A stretch of DNA of 64,000 nucleotides from Siphonodentalium dalli (taxonomy: Eukaryota > Mollusca > Scaphopoda > Gadilida > Siphonodentaliidae). The stretch covers positions 137,659,898 to 137,723,897 of the forward strand of contig CP136061.1 in assembly GCA_032622095.1 (NCBI GenBank), read 5' to 3'. Shown here piece after piece: positions 47,600-60,363 of this stretch. Made by a program: the position numbers and the translations under genes. The number at the start of each line of letters is the position of its first letter. Within the stretch, counting starts at the first letter, position 1. The notes under the pieces are model-generated. The model was given only the letters and a program-made list of their open reading frames with translations. It did no database searches and had not been told where the DNA came from.

Positions 47600-50096
47600 A
47601 AACTTTGGAGCTCTGTCTCAGCCATGATAGGTCAGATTTGAGTGATATTTGGTAAGATCCTGAACCACCACGGGGGAAGGGATACCCACAAGTAACGGAT
47701 TTCTCCATTTACTTGCTGCAGATTTATGGTACTTAAGGTGAAAGTGTGCCAACTCAGTATCTCAGTCGTCGTATGTCATGATTGAACTATGTTTATGATG
47801 CCCGGGTCAGCATGAAAGGACCATATACATATGTAACAAGTTTTGTTCATTCATTTCTTCTGGTGTTATGCCCCTTAGCGTATAACATACATCCACCCCT
47901 GCATGCATCTCCGTCATCTTAGATCATATATATGTGAATTATATTTTGGTATATTCGTGAGCCACAATGGGGTGAAGGATAACCGCATTTTAAGACATTT
48001 TTTTCGAATTAAGTGACCTCAGACAATGAATAAGCCTCAGCGGAAAGCCATCTTTGAGGCGGGTACTCTGTACGATGCACTTGTCAGTTCGGTTGAGCTG
48101 TTTACAATATATAGAGTTCGCACATACCCATTTCACGTGCATTCAAAAGCGAGGCAAACCGAAAGACGTTTGACTGGAAAGAAACCCCGCAAACAAAAAC
48201 ACAAAAAAATGGCATTAGTGATATATAAATTGATCATCGTAATCTTCAAGCGTGGGTGCGATTCTTCTCAATTCCGTTAGCTGTCACAAAAGTCGTAGTT
48301 GGTGTTAAGAGAATTGAAATCTGACATGTGCAAAAAGCCACACGGCTTAATGGTTCTAATAACCCGTAATAAATACCATGTTATGATCACAAGGATGGGG
48401 AAGTCATGTTCGTCATTTGTTAGTAATGGATATTCCCGGTGTCTGTCGCGATTTATGATGGGGCACGCTCGCATGATCAGATCAGTGCCGAGTGCAACAG
48501 TACTTTGCATGAATTTCAATCATGAACAATCACTGAATTCAAATGAAATTCCTGACAATCCGTAAGTGTGTCGCTTCACCGGGAGAGAGTATCTGAACCG
48601 CTATTAAGAGGGATGTAAAGTAGAAACATTTAAATGGGGAATTCATTGTTAATTTTCAAGACAGGATTACTCAATATTTAGAAACCGTAGATTAATGCTT
48701 CATGTTTTGTTGGAATGTTTGAGCATATATCTAGTGACAACGCCAAGCAGATTTTTCGTTTTATGTTTTGTTTTGTGACATTTGATGAAGATATTTTAAA
48801 CAATGATAAAGAATGGTGACCTACCTTTTAATAATGTCCAATATATCCAACTTGGGGCCTGTACTATAGATTTACAATTGCCGTGTTTGACCACGTGTAC
48901 ATGGTTATGTGGGGCACACAGAAGGTGTCGATTACCATATACCTCCACTCTTATTCTTACAGTGAAAAGGCGACTTCTTGCAACGCCTCGTTTACATGCA
49001 TGGTGACCAATAAAATAATAGGTTTGCCACATGTGACTTGATTGACCAATGACAAAAAATATTCCTCGGAGACACCCATTGATATGTTATCGCTATAGTG
49101 CATGGGTAATCCGTGTTCAATTGTATTAGTGATAATCGGTATACTTTAAATAATCGCTTAGTGAGTACGCCGCAACCGTTCGTGCATTGTGTTATATGTC
49201 ATCAATGGTTATCGTCTGTTCCAACAATTCAAGTTTTAAGATGTATTTCAATTTCTAGTTGGGTTGTCATGCAAAATCGCTGGAGTATTATATTGAATAC
49301 CATTCTGATCAAACCCAATCACCCATCGGTAATGAGCACACGGGTATAATATACTCTATTACAAAACAGTGGTCTATTGCACTTCACGCCTCCTGTGTAC
49401 CTCCCATAACCTTGTACACCTGTTCAAACACGGCAATTGTAAATCTATAGTACAGGCCCCTGGGATGAAAATCAAAATTCCGCTTCATGTTGTCATTAGA
49501 TAAGAATTCAAACTTTCCAAAAAGGTATGATATGATCACCTGCGCTGTGTAAGGTTTGATCAATCTTTTCCCAAAAAATAGCACTGAATTCCCCATTCAA
49601 ATGTTGCCATATTACCTCCCTCTTAACTGTTACATACGGAACATAAACAGACATTGCAAATTTGCATCTACGTAGTTTGGACGGATGGATAAGATACACA
49701 AAATAATGATATACGGTCAGATACTCGTAGCCCGTTTATATATAACCATGGGCGCTGGAGTTTGCGCTGGCGGTTTTATTTATAGAAATGGGAATTTTTG
49801 GGACGGATTTAAAAGTCGAACTGCGCGACCTGGAGGCCGAGTCGGGTAAAAGGTGTAGTTGGGAATTTCAATTTAGTTTATTGTCCTTTACATTAGTATG
49901 TCAATAATGTTGATTTTTGGTTTGTGACATGCTATGTCAATTACAAATAAAAGAAATGAAAAAGATATTTTGTAAGTCTTATATTTCAACTTTTATAGAC
50001 ATGTTTAGTTCTGCAGCCCACTGAGGGTTGTGATCGGAGTCGGCCGCCGGTTCTTTACTACTTAGATGCTGGTTGTTATTGTTATTTTAAAGGCAC
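47600..50096. other. Non-coding, nothing recognised
   Basis: Frames of up to 88 codons overlap on both strands without motifs. No tandem or inverted repeat was noticed. Confidence 0.45.
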
Positions 50097-50100
50097 GTGA

Positions 50101-50582
50101 GGCCTTAGTTGTCGAAAATGTTCATATTTGTTCTAATCGCCGTAAACAGAAAAACATTAAAAGCATACAGTTTCGTTCATATATACCATGACCATCACGT
50201 AAACAGCATGTTATCATAAAGACCTACTATATTTTACCTAAGCAAGAGCCTGCTTGTGTTACAGAAGACAGCACAATGCTACTGGCTAATCACACACAAA
50301 TGGCATAAACGCTCTTTATTAGTTCCATATCAGGAATTCACCAACAAAGAACGCTCTTTATGTTTACCATCATAATATAAACACACAACAGAAAAGTAAC
50401 TTTTTATGCTTTTGTTTACATAACAATGGTCAAACATTTGACAATAACATACTGTTTATGCGATATTTCTTATTTGTATACGGACAAAGTCTGTCTACAT
50501 TTTGATGTTCTTTCTGTTTGTGGCGGTTTTTGACGGGTGGAAATATTTTCACAGGATACCCACCGCCAAGGCCAACGTACCT
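50101..50582 (+). mobile_element. TTAA-type MITE, family F1, independent copy
   Basis: TTAA at 50,097-50,100 and 50,583-50,586. The ends AGGCACGTGAGGCCTTAG and CCGCCAAGGCCAACGTACCT and the whole interior align with 19,132-19,625 at clearly lower identity than the duplicated pair. It is therefore a separate insertion. Confidence 0.85.
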
Positions 50583-50799
50583 TTAACGGAATTCTGAGTT
50601 GGTCATTCGCGAAACCAATAAATTTTATATTCTATAATTACAAACATGGGTATATAATATATGATCTTGAGCGCGTTACCATTTCTGACATTGGCTTTCT
50701 TGTTTTAGAGCATGTCAATCTTTTGCCGCCGGTGCAGTGTATTCTCGTGTAGAAAAAAATATACCGATAGCAAAAACTAAGTCGCGGGGCACCCCTGGT

Positions 50800-51490
50800 T
50801 GAGTCTGGGATATTTGGCATTCGGGACGTGGCTAGAGGGTTTGCGTTGGGATGGTCTCCATCTTGGAATTTCCAACTGCACCCCACCCCTTGATCCACAC
50901 CAAACTCACAAGTTTGCGTAATTCAATTTGCACCCCACCCCCTGGGGCTTTGATTTTCCCCAAATGATACCTCACCAACTACTAGATGGTAGCCTATTTT
51001 AAATGGGCCAGTAGTCTTGTGGCCACTAGCCATTCGGGGGGATGGAAATGATGGTTCGACCCAGTATGATAAAAAAAATTCAGATCTGAACCTGACAATT
51101 AAAAAATCCTAACATCTAGTGGTATAACGCCAGACAAATTCACACGCCGATTTATTTTGCTTAAAGTAATTAGCAAGTAATTACTGGCAATGACACAGGA
51201 CACACGGGTCGGACGATGGTTTGGCAACATTTTGAAATCTGAACATGAACATTTTACAATTCTATCGTCTAGACTGGCCTCAAGCTTTCTAATTTGATGA
51301 AATTTTCAACCTGACACACACCCTAAGGTTCGAAAATTGCAAAACTATTTGCCATTTCAGTCACAACAAATTTGTCACTAAGAAATTGTTGGAAAATCAA
51401 ACTATGAGAACAATTTCAACCTAATTTTAGTGTGAATTTTCCAACTACTGTTGCATTAGGTTTGACTACAATTGGGCGGGGAGTAAGACC
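50800..51490 (-). repeat. Dispersed repeat E, reverse copy
   Basis: The reverse complement matches 57,700-58,450: GAGGCCAGTCTAGACG, TTTTCCAAC words, and the C-rich TTTCCAACTGCACCCC segment mirrored at 58,350. Its outer inverted ends are not evident. Confidence 0.6.
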
Positions 51491-52742
51491 CCTGCATATA
51501 TAACCACCCGTATCGGCCACCCCATGCTAGGAGCGCGGTCTTGCATTCACTGAAGACGAGAAATCGTCGGTACTAAATTATGTTGGAAAACAAGAGTGGC
51601 ATCCGGAGAGGGGTAGATATTTTAAAGAAGACCACAGAAAGTAGAAATCAGGGGACAGTGAGCTTTCATAACCACAAAACTACACCAAAGACATCCCACT
51701 CGACCCAAATTGGATATCGTTCTGTTGGCCTCTATATATCATATATATTCTGTCGCTAAAACACATAAACCAACTCAACGAGCGCATTTCCCTGCGCTAT
51801 GGTTGCGCAAATTCTAGTATAAAAAGTGCGTCTATTTCAGACAAATTTCACACATAAAATCTGACCAGACATAGAAACTGCTAATCTCATTGCCAATCTA
51901 ACAACACCGGTCGAACATGATTACCCGTCAAAGCAAGAACACCGGGCATCAGGTTATACGGCCAACCATGCACATGTGGGCACACACACCATGGATAAAT
52001 ACACGACCACAAGCACGGCAGTTTTATTTGTACGGTTAATCTGGCATATACCGATGGTTATAATTATATAAACGGGCTACGAGCATCTGACCGATAGAGT
52101 CCATATTACTTTGCTAAAACTAACGTCTCTCCAAGTAGAGCTGCAGTGTCTTTGACACTTCATTATTTAACATATTTAACCCTTTGGGTGATAGAACGAC
52201 ATCTTTGTCATTCATGGTAGCTTTAGGGTAATAATATTATGTTACTACATTGTATGTACCTAACCTCGAAAAATCATCTCCTATACTGTCCTACATGCAC
52301 GGAAACTGTGGGTGGATATAATTTAAATTATTGACATTGATTCATGCTTTTAATAATGTTGCTTGGGTGATTTATTTGTTGTTATATAGGCGATTGTTAC
52401 AATATTACTCAGTTTATTAGCAAAAATATATTCACCCATGGATATGACGTCATATATGACATATCCACACGCCAAAAGTTTAAATAGGGAGAGAGACCCT
52501 TTGTAAGTTGTAAAACTTGTGTCTTAATCCCGTTGCGTTATTATGCAATAAAATATGTTTACACTAAGGGGTTAACACAACACCGTCACGTTAAAAATCT
52601 TGGGGCGAGTCGTGATGTTTTGCATTAACTTATCTGGTCGGATAAATCCTGTATTCCGTTTACCACTTGCAATTTCAGAGAGAGAATCTGGTTCAATAAC
52701 ATTGTATATGTAAATTTTATGTAAACGTTTCACCGCGTCTGT
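51491..52742. other. Non-coding, nothing recognised
   Basis: No frame or repeat that I can support. Confidence 0.45.
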
Positions 52743-53216
52743 TATATGTGACCCGCCATATCAAATCCAGTCGGAAGTCGGGATTTTTTTTTACCCTGTG
52801 CCAATGCATTCTCTTATATATGCGAGTCGACCATAGGTCGCCTCGCATATATAAGAGAATGCATTGGCTTAACAATTTTGTATCATGTTTTTTAAATAAA
52901 TGTTTCTTACAATTTTTAGGACATAAATAACAAAAAACATCCATTACCCTGCAGGGAGCCCCACACATATATAGAAGCACACAGAAGAGTGTCGTCTGGT
53001 CATGTTTGTCTGGGGCTCTGTATGGGTGAAATAATAAAATTGTTAAAGAATACAAGAACAAATTATTAAAATTGTAAAAAATTGTTAGGCCAATGCATTC
53101 TCTTATATATATACGAGGCGACCTATGGTCGACTCGAATATATAAGAGAATGCATATTGGCACAGGGTAAAAAAATCCCGACTTCCGACTGGATTTGATA
53201 TGGCGTGTCACATATA
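52743..53216. mobile_element. Inverted-repeat element enclosing four-fold palindromic core, copy B
   Basis: The outer ends TATATGTGACCCGCCATATC and GATATGGCGTGTCACATATA pair over about 50 bp, including AATCCAGTCGGAAGTCGGGA. Inside, TA flanks a core (52,794-53,167) beginning CCCTGTGCCAATGCATTCTC and ending with its complement. Each core end is itself a hairpin (GCGAGTCGACC / GGTCGCCTCGC). The outer ends differ completely from those around copy A. Confidence 0.8.
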
Positions 53217-54058
53217 CTCTATATGTTGAACTTTTTCTAGTTTCACGGAAAATCCTCTGTAATGTCACAATCACAATATATAGAGAGAGATTCCGCCTGT
53301 AGGTTATGGCGTGTAACGTTTAGGCATTAAACCGCCATTTTGGGAAAATGTCCAATCATAAACATGGTTTATTTTGTTTGGAAGATATCTCAGGGTTAGT
53401 TAAAATAGAATATACTATGGTGATTGATCCTTCGAATTTATAACGCGTTATCATTCAGCCGATTGCCACAAGCTCTTTTGACTTCAACTGCTACATAGTT
53501 CTGCCTTTTGGGACGACATTTATTAATATACTGCCAATTTTTTTTTTAATTTGATATAACGAGATGTTCCCTAATTGCAGGTATTTGTTTGAGTTGTCTC
53601 GTATTAATTGTCGCTATCACATGCTGGCATTTACCTTGCAAGCTACATGCACGTTACAAGCTGAATCTCTCTAATGCTTAATTGCTATAGATATACTGCT
53701 TGGAATCGTCCTGTCACACATATATATACACATGTGTTTTTATGGGCCTTTATGTTTTGATGGCAGATTTATTCTCGTGTTATCGCTAGCGATAAAAGGA
53801 GGAACTTGTGGTCGGAACACCAATATATCAAACTTAACGGGCGATGGTAAATTCACCGTAAACAAATAATCTGTCCTTGTGTGACGGTTAATTAAGATAT
53901 TGTTGATAAATCGCTGGTCATAACCTCAGTCTAGACCGTGACGTCACGCTTGTGATGTTTGTTTGCATCAACGCGGTTTCGTGTGTTTGATGCTTTGAAT
54001 TCAAGTACACGAGAACAACTATATGCTTATATGCTTTAATTGTTAATGCTGCAAATTA
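53217..54058. other. Non-coding, nothing recognised
   Basis: No motif or repeat that I can support. Confidence 0.45.
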
Positions 54059-54290
54059 ATGCACTTACATCGTCATCATCATCACCATCGTCAACATCGT
54101 CATCGTCATCATAGTCGTCGACATCATCATCAACATCATCATTATTCATCTGCATCATCATCACCATCATCGTCATCATCATCAACACCATCATCATCAA
54201 CACCATCATCAATACCTTCATCATCATCATCATCATCATAATCGTCATCATCAACACCCTCGTCATCATCATCTTCAGCATCCGTATTTT
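54059..54290. repeat. (ATC)n trinucleotide microsatellite, imperfect
   Basis: CATCATCATC, CATCGTCATC and CATCAACACC units run through about 230 bp. The long His/Ser and Met/Asp frames on either strand are by-products of the triplet period. Confidence 0.95.
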
Positions 54291-54929
54291 TATCGCCGTC
54301 TTTATACATCTTCGTCCTCATCTATCGTCATCATTATCCCATCATCAACATCGTCGACGTCAACTCCGCACCAAAGATTAGAGATATGCGCATGAACTAC
54401 GATTGGTCGCTATAGTATTGGCTGAGAAAACACCAGGTGTCGCACTAAAGATGGAATAATTGTGACTATGTATCAGTTCTGTAGCTTTCTGTTCATTCTA
54501 GGTTCATGATCCGGTCATTGCATTTGGAATTTCTGGGGCAAAATATGAAATTTGTCCTTTTCCCTCACCTACCCTTAGTAATTTTTGGGTAACTTTTTTA
54601 CATCGTGCTCACATGGAAACTCACACTGTAATTATGACACCGGTGTGTCGGGTGTCATTATTTTCCAGATATTAGTTCAACGTTGTTTAAAATAACGTGA
54701 ATATAAGACAGTAGGTTATATGCTATAAGAATTTACCAATGGTTGAGCCCATTTTGGGCGAACTACGCAAAAACTTAACCCTCCCCTTAAATCTGATTGG
54801 GGCGATGTCGCAGTTTCCTTTATCTTCCCATTAGTTGCAAGTTGCATCTGACGTATTATTTTTCGTGGGCCATTGCCTGCCGACAATTATTAATATTCAT
54901 TGCTTTGGCGATGTTATTAGAGCAAAATG

Positions 54930-55360
54930 GGAAATCGCTGCACAAGATGGCCGCCAAAATGGCAGCCGGAAGTGGAATATATGACGTTTATTCACTACTA
55001 TCTTCTAGATCAGTTTCTGCTGTATGGAACAGGTTGAGAATTGTGACTTTATTTTGTATTGTTCATATTAACTGATCATTGAAGCAATTATACGCCATTC
55101 ATGGGTTCCTAGCCCCTTCCGATCCCTAACAAAGTATATTTTACAGAACGAGGTATCCATGCAATGTCAGTGAGGCATACTATTGCTTACAAATATTTCA
55201 ACTCAATGGAACCAAAATTGTCACTTTGGCTTAAAATGGCTGCCAAAATGGCGGCCAAGATTTTGAAAATGGTAAATATTGACCCCCGAGTGCCACGAAA
55301 TCGCTTACGAGTTGTGGCCGATGTACAAAATAGGTTGTTCTATCCTGTATACATTGAGTA
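54930..55360 (+). repeat. Dispersed repeat G, two diverged copies
   Basis: The first copy (54,930-55,170) has AAGATGGCCGCCAAAATGGC then ATCTTCTAGA and GATCATTG. A second partial copy has AAAATGGCTGCCAAAATGGC at about 55,233. The AAGATGGCGGC-like word resembles a YY1 site; the family is unclassified. Confidence 0.6.
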
Positions 55361-57547
55361 CTAACACTTCTTACCTTTGTTAATTGTTAATATTGTAACC
55401 ACTGACATTACCAGAAATATTGGATTTTCTATCACAAACTTGATATCAAAATCAGGGGGAAAAAATCACTTTTCAGGTTTGGACCATATTTTCAAGTAAA
55501 ATGGAACTATCCTTGGTATCAAAGGTTTTATTTATTTTGATCTGTCTGTGTGTCACGCTGATGTGTTTATAGACAAAACTGCTCAACATGGTTTGCAAAA
55601 TGGCAAAACAAATTTGGTAAAAAAGTTGATTTTTCACATTTATCCCAGTATATACACAACATTATTCCCTGCTGTTCCAAAAGGTAGCAGGTTGTGACTC
55701 ACTTAGTTAGGAGCTAGTTTACGTAATCAAAGGACAACTACATGTTCTATTGTGGTTATCCCAGTACCTTTTCGGGAATGACAAATTCATTTTTGAGGAT
55801 GCAGTATGGGATTTTGCCAAACAATGTCTTATGTGAGTATGGCCATGCTTTTGAGCGGAAATGGGCAGAACTTCGAAACGGAACTGAGGGGGGCATATCA
55901 TGTGGCTACTCTCGCCCTTTAGCATAGCAATTGATCAACTTGAAATATGGTGTATGTCAAAGTGGCAGCCAGGGAGTGACAGTGTTAATAGGTATACAGG
56001 GAATTAGTGTATGAACTTGAATAGTAAAACAATGAGTGGTCATGGGTGTGGTGTTCATTGTGATATTCATATGTATACAATGAGTGGCAGCAGTGGCTGT
56101 ATGATCAATAATGTGGTGTATGGTCATATTGGGATTGGCCGAGTTGTCATGGGTGATGTGCATATGCACGTCTGGGCGTATGAATGGCCGTGTGCGCAAG
56201 CATGGTATATCTGGAAGGGCTGTGGATGGCTGTGTGTGCAGGGTATTGATAATTATAAGGGTTGTATGGCATGATCTAGCTCTTTATTAATACCAGGGAT
56301 ATCAGGAACAGACTACAAATCAACCAGCTTTAATGTTTCGTGCCGAAGAAACATACTTTTATAAACTCTATGACTTGAATTAGTTTTCGCGGACTATAAA
56401 GTCCGTATAAAATTATTTGACGTATTTATCCAACTATTTTGATCCAGACGAGGGGTATAATATGTCCAATGTGAGGGGTAAGTGCTCCCTAATACGGCAC
56501 CCTGCCACGAGGTACATCTCGTTAGGATAGTGTATATGAGTACTGGTGGTACCATGCAGGGCGCGGTATAACGTGGTGCGTTGACCTGCGGGTACGGCAC
56601 ATCGTTCAGGTGGTACTATAGGGCGACCGTATCAAATGGTACAGCTTATTTCATTGCCAACTTCGGGCCTAAAACGCTTCAAGGCAGTGGTTCAGTTGAC
56701 CCGACGCAGCGATTAACCATAGTCACGCATCTTCAGTGTTTCGGAATAAATTTATTTTATCGGTTTATTGGAAACGATATTTTACAGTTTAGCATGCTGT
56801 GTTGTTATGTTTACACCGTGACACAAACATGACCACACGGAATGAAAATACTGTATTAGAGTCCCATTGATGAGGTATTAATGTCCCATTGATGAGGTAT
56901 GTTCTTGGTTCTTAGACTCGATCCCATTGTTAGAATCATTCTTTGTTTATTGACAAAACACTGCAAAGTATTGCTGAAAATTGTTAATCTATCAAGCCAA
57001 CCACGTCTGGGCCAGTAAATGATTTTCTCCTGATTGAATGTCCAATCTGACGCTCTTCTGTTAACATCGTTTGCACAAACAAGAGTGTTGATTATACTCC
57101 TCACAAGACCGCGAATAGCTGTGCTGAGGGTCCCGTTCAGTCCGATATATGGCTGATTTGGCTTGACAGGGAGTCACACAATCGCATAGATTGTCAAAAA
57201 CTACTGATAGTAAAGAGTACTGTCAAACAACTATTTGTTGAAACTCTTCAAATGGCACCGATACCGAGCGAAGGTTAGGAGGTTGGATACACGAAACTGC
57301 CACTAACTACATTTGTACGACGCTCTGTGTGGTGTTTAAGCACAGGGGTCGGGAACATTTTTTTGTTTGTTATTATCTTATCTTCTTTTTATCCGCACAA
57401 TCATATTCGACTGTAGTTATTGTTGAAGAATATTATTTAAGGAAGGGATAAAACCATCAACTGTGTTGGTATTTCGTATACTAACATATTTGAAGCCATT
57501 TTACTAGGCTTGGTGTGATTTCCTCAAAATGGTTAGATTTGATCTAT
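55361..57547. other. Non-coding, nothing recognised
   Basis: Frames of up to 87 codons without motifs. ATTGATGAGGTAT is repeated at about 56,866 and 56,888. Confidence 0.4.
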
Positions 57548-58609
57548 GAGGGTATCACCCCCCCCCCCCCTTTTCGGTACGCGGGATTCAGGGTGTTTTG
57601 AAGCCGTACGCGGGATTCATTCCCCCGAATTAACTGGTATTCGGGTTCAAGCAAAACATCTTGGACGCAGGTTTTGATGGCGCAAAGTAATATTTTGTGC
57701 TAGTTATCTGTGTGAATGGGTGGGTATAATAGCTTCTTGGGCATATTCGACCACCGTGCCATCATAAATATGCTAAAAATGCTTGACGCCAGTCTAGATG
57801 CTAGGATTTTGCGATTTTCTTGTTCAGATTACAAAATTTTCGCACACCGGGCCGAACCATGGTCGGCCCGGTGTGTCATTGTCTCTCCCCTGTGGCCAAT
57901 ACAAAAATCCTAATAAGTTTAACAATATTTTACTACATTTGGTCAAACTTGTGGTCATCAGTTGGAGAATTTTCCAACCTGAAGGGGAGTATGAGGTTTG
58001 AAATTTCCAACACTATAGGAAAGCTTTAGTTGAGGCCAGTCTGGATGCTAGGAGTTGCGATTTTCTTGTTCAAATTTCAAAATTTTCTCACACCGGCCGA
58101 ACAACGATGGTCAGCTCGGTGTGTCGTGGTCTCTTGCCCGTAGCCATGTTCATGTGTATGGAGTTAGACCACTAGATGTTAGGATTTATGCAATGTTTCA
58201 GGTTAAAATATCTGAATTTTCTCATACCGGGAATATAGAATCATGGTTTATGAAGATATAGGATATTAGGCCTAAACACTGAGGTGCAAGGAGGGGGGTG
58301 CAAATGGAATTATGCAAAACTTGTGTTCGGTCTGATTCTGACTCAAGGAGGGGGGTGCAGTTGGAATTTCCCAAGGTGGACACCCCCAACGGAAACCCTC
58401 CACGTCCCTGGTCATAAAGTATCATTAATGGTATCATAACGGCCTCATAACGCGACCGGCATCATAATGTGTCTATGTAACTTCTATGTATTATTTCTTA
58501 ACATGTATTCATGATTCACCCCCCCCCCCCCACAATTAACTCGTATTCAGGATTCACTCCCCAAAATTAACTCGTATTCAGGATTCAGGGGGGAGGGGGT
58601 GATACCCTC
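57548..58609. mobile_element. 1.06-kb inverted-repeat element with 6-bp TSD (ATCTAT)
   Basis: The ends are GAGGGTATCACCCCC and its complement GGGGGTGATACCCTC, immediately flanked by ATCTAT at 57,542-57,547 and 58,610-58,615. Just inside are C/G runs and words like GGGATTCAGGG and GGATTCAGG. The interior has two diverged tandem segments beginning CAGTCTAGATGCTAGGATTT (about 57,790) and CAGTCTGGATGCTAGGAGTT (about 58,037), each with a CACACCGGGCCGAAC / GGCCCGGTGTG hairpin. No transposase was seen. The interior defines dispersed repeat E. Confidence 0.75.
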
Positions 58610-59535
58610 ATCTATGGTCGTTTGTTGACGTTATTATCTGAACATTTCCTAAGGCAACTAATCGTCAATGATTATTTAGTAAAGAAAGGGTTATAAAAGC
58701 TCACACTAGATTCATCAAGAATTATAAGTGTCTTGTCAGGCATAAGAAGCTACTTTCACGCCGCATAAATTAAATCTTCCCCTAAACGGATCGGCGTCCT
58801 CCGAGAGACAACAGGAAGTCTCTAACAGTTAAAGACATATTATGGACGAGTGCCTAAAACTGATAAGTTAGTATTCAGGTGCTATGTCAACTGGAGGGAT
58901 GTAGCATTCTACTAGCATCGCCGAAAATATCAAGCAAATCTACCGCACCACTCCATAGAAAAGATCGTCTGAATTAGGCTCTATAGTCAATATTTACTTC
59001 TAGATTCGGGACGCAACTATTAGCGATAAACTAACGAAATTAATTTCGCCACCAAGAGTCACTGCATTTATTGAATATATAAGAATGGCGATGTGTGTTG
59101 TCAATTTCTTTTGGATCACCCTACCGGAGTGTTTCACAACACTTTAAATTCAAGTTTAAATTAAAATCAGAACAAGTGTGTGGACACGCAGATTTAATTA
59201 TATTTCCATAGAACTCGAATCCACATACAGGCGCATTATTTAGACAGTTATTTCTAGCACACATTTCATGAATTAATATTTTGATCTAATTTTCAGATCT
59301 TTTGAAATCGCTTCCATAGTTAGGGAATCCAAATGTTAATGCCAACTTTAGTCGAAGGAAACTGCTTATAGACTATCATAAATAATAGTTTAACCCTTTA
59401 CCCAACAAACCGGCCAAAACCGGCCAAATAAAGCTTCAACAGCCTAAAATATCTTCGGTCTGTCTCAATAGAACCATACAAATATGGATATCATTGGAAC
59501 CGGCTCCTTGACCACATTGTGATAGTTACAGTTAT
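58610..59535. other. Non-coding, nothing recognised
   Basis: No supportable feature. AACCGGCCAAAACCGGCC near 59,410 is a short direct repeat. Confidence 0.45.
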
Positions 59536-59765
59536 GCCCTGTGCCAATGCATTCTCTTATATATGCGAGTCGACCATAGGTCGCCTCGCATATATAAGAG
59601 AATGCATTGGCCTAAAAAAATCATTTTTTAACACTTTTTACCATTTTTTCTTACATTCTTTAACAATTTTATAATTTTTAATGTGTTAGGCCAATGCATT
59701 CTCTTATATATGCGAGGCGACCTATGGTCGACTCGCATATATAAGAGAATGCATTGGCACAGGGC
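59536..59765. mobile_element. Four-fold palindromic core element, copy C (minimal, 230 bp)
   Basis: Ends are GCCCTGTGCCAATGCATTCT and its exact complement. The first 78 bp and last 76 bp are each a near-perfect hairpin with arms of about 33 bp (GCGAGTCGACC-ATA-GGTCGCCTCGC at the tip). The two hairpins are complements of one another. The middle is about 75 bp of AT-rich sequence. No outer inverted repeat surrounds it, which shows the core alone is the mobile unit. Confidence 0.85.
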
Positions 59766-60291
59766 CGTTCTGTTCTGAGCCCTATACCTCGATAAATATT
59801 ACATCCCACGCACCACTACAAACTTATTTCCTCTGAGACACTTATTATTCAAGTATTTCATATGTTTTCGTCAATGCGTTTTTCAATATGTATTGATCTT
59901 CCTCTAAGAAAGTTACAAATATTCTTCTGAGCTTGAACGTATAATCAATCGTTTCCTTTGGTAATTGTCGTTCGGAACTAAATTTGACCCCGCAGTTCTT
60001 GTCCTCATTTACATGTATATCGGTAGGCATATTCACAGGGGACTATGTTATAAACGAGGCGGTTTATACGGGTGATGGTCTATTACAAGCGTATAGATCT
60101 GCGTCGTGGACCGGGTTCAAACCAGGGTGATCTGACATAGATCTGGCTTAGTATAATGATTAACACACGAATGATCAAGTTGTGGTGCAAAGTTGTAAAC
60201 AACGAAGATCGCATATACAGCAAAGCACTATAAAAGTTAGCTTTTAGCTTATCACATGAAGTGATTCCTGTTTTCCATGGCAGTGGCTATA
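59766..60291. other. Non-coding, nothing recognised
   Basis: A 63-codon minus-strand frame has no motif; no repeats were noticed. Confidence 0.4.
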
Positions 60292-60363
60292 TATTCGCCA
60301 CCCGGGTGGCGAATAGTCATATAACATAGAAATCGCTATTCGCCACCCGGGTGGCGAATAGCG
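60292..60363. repeat. Two perfect palindromes built on GGTGGCGAATA
   Basis: A 24-bp palindrome (60,292-60,315) and a 30-bp palindrome (60,334-60,363) share the centre CGCCACCCGGGTGGCG. GGTGGCGAATA is also the word that follows each G run in the satellite to the right, so these may be junctions of oppositely oriented satellite ends. Confidence 0.85.

Noticed and set aside
47198-47627. 133- and 95-codon ORFs with Ser-Leu and His-Thr runs
   Set aside because: Translations of the CT and CA microsatellites.
52717-53274. 185-codon minus-strand ORF
   Set aside because: It runs through the palindromic element (CILLYMR-type repeats) and mirrors itself on the other strand, so it is a by-product of the palindrome.
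54036-54281. Met/Asp-rich and His/Ser-rich ORFs
   Set aside because: Direct consequence of the (ATC)n microsatellite.
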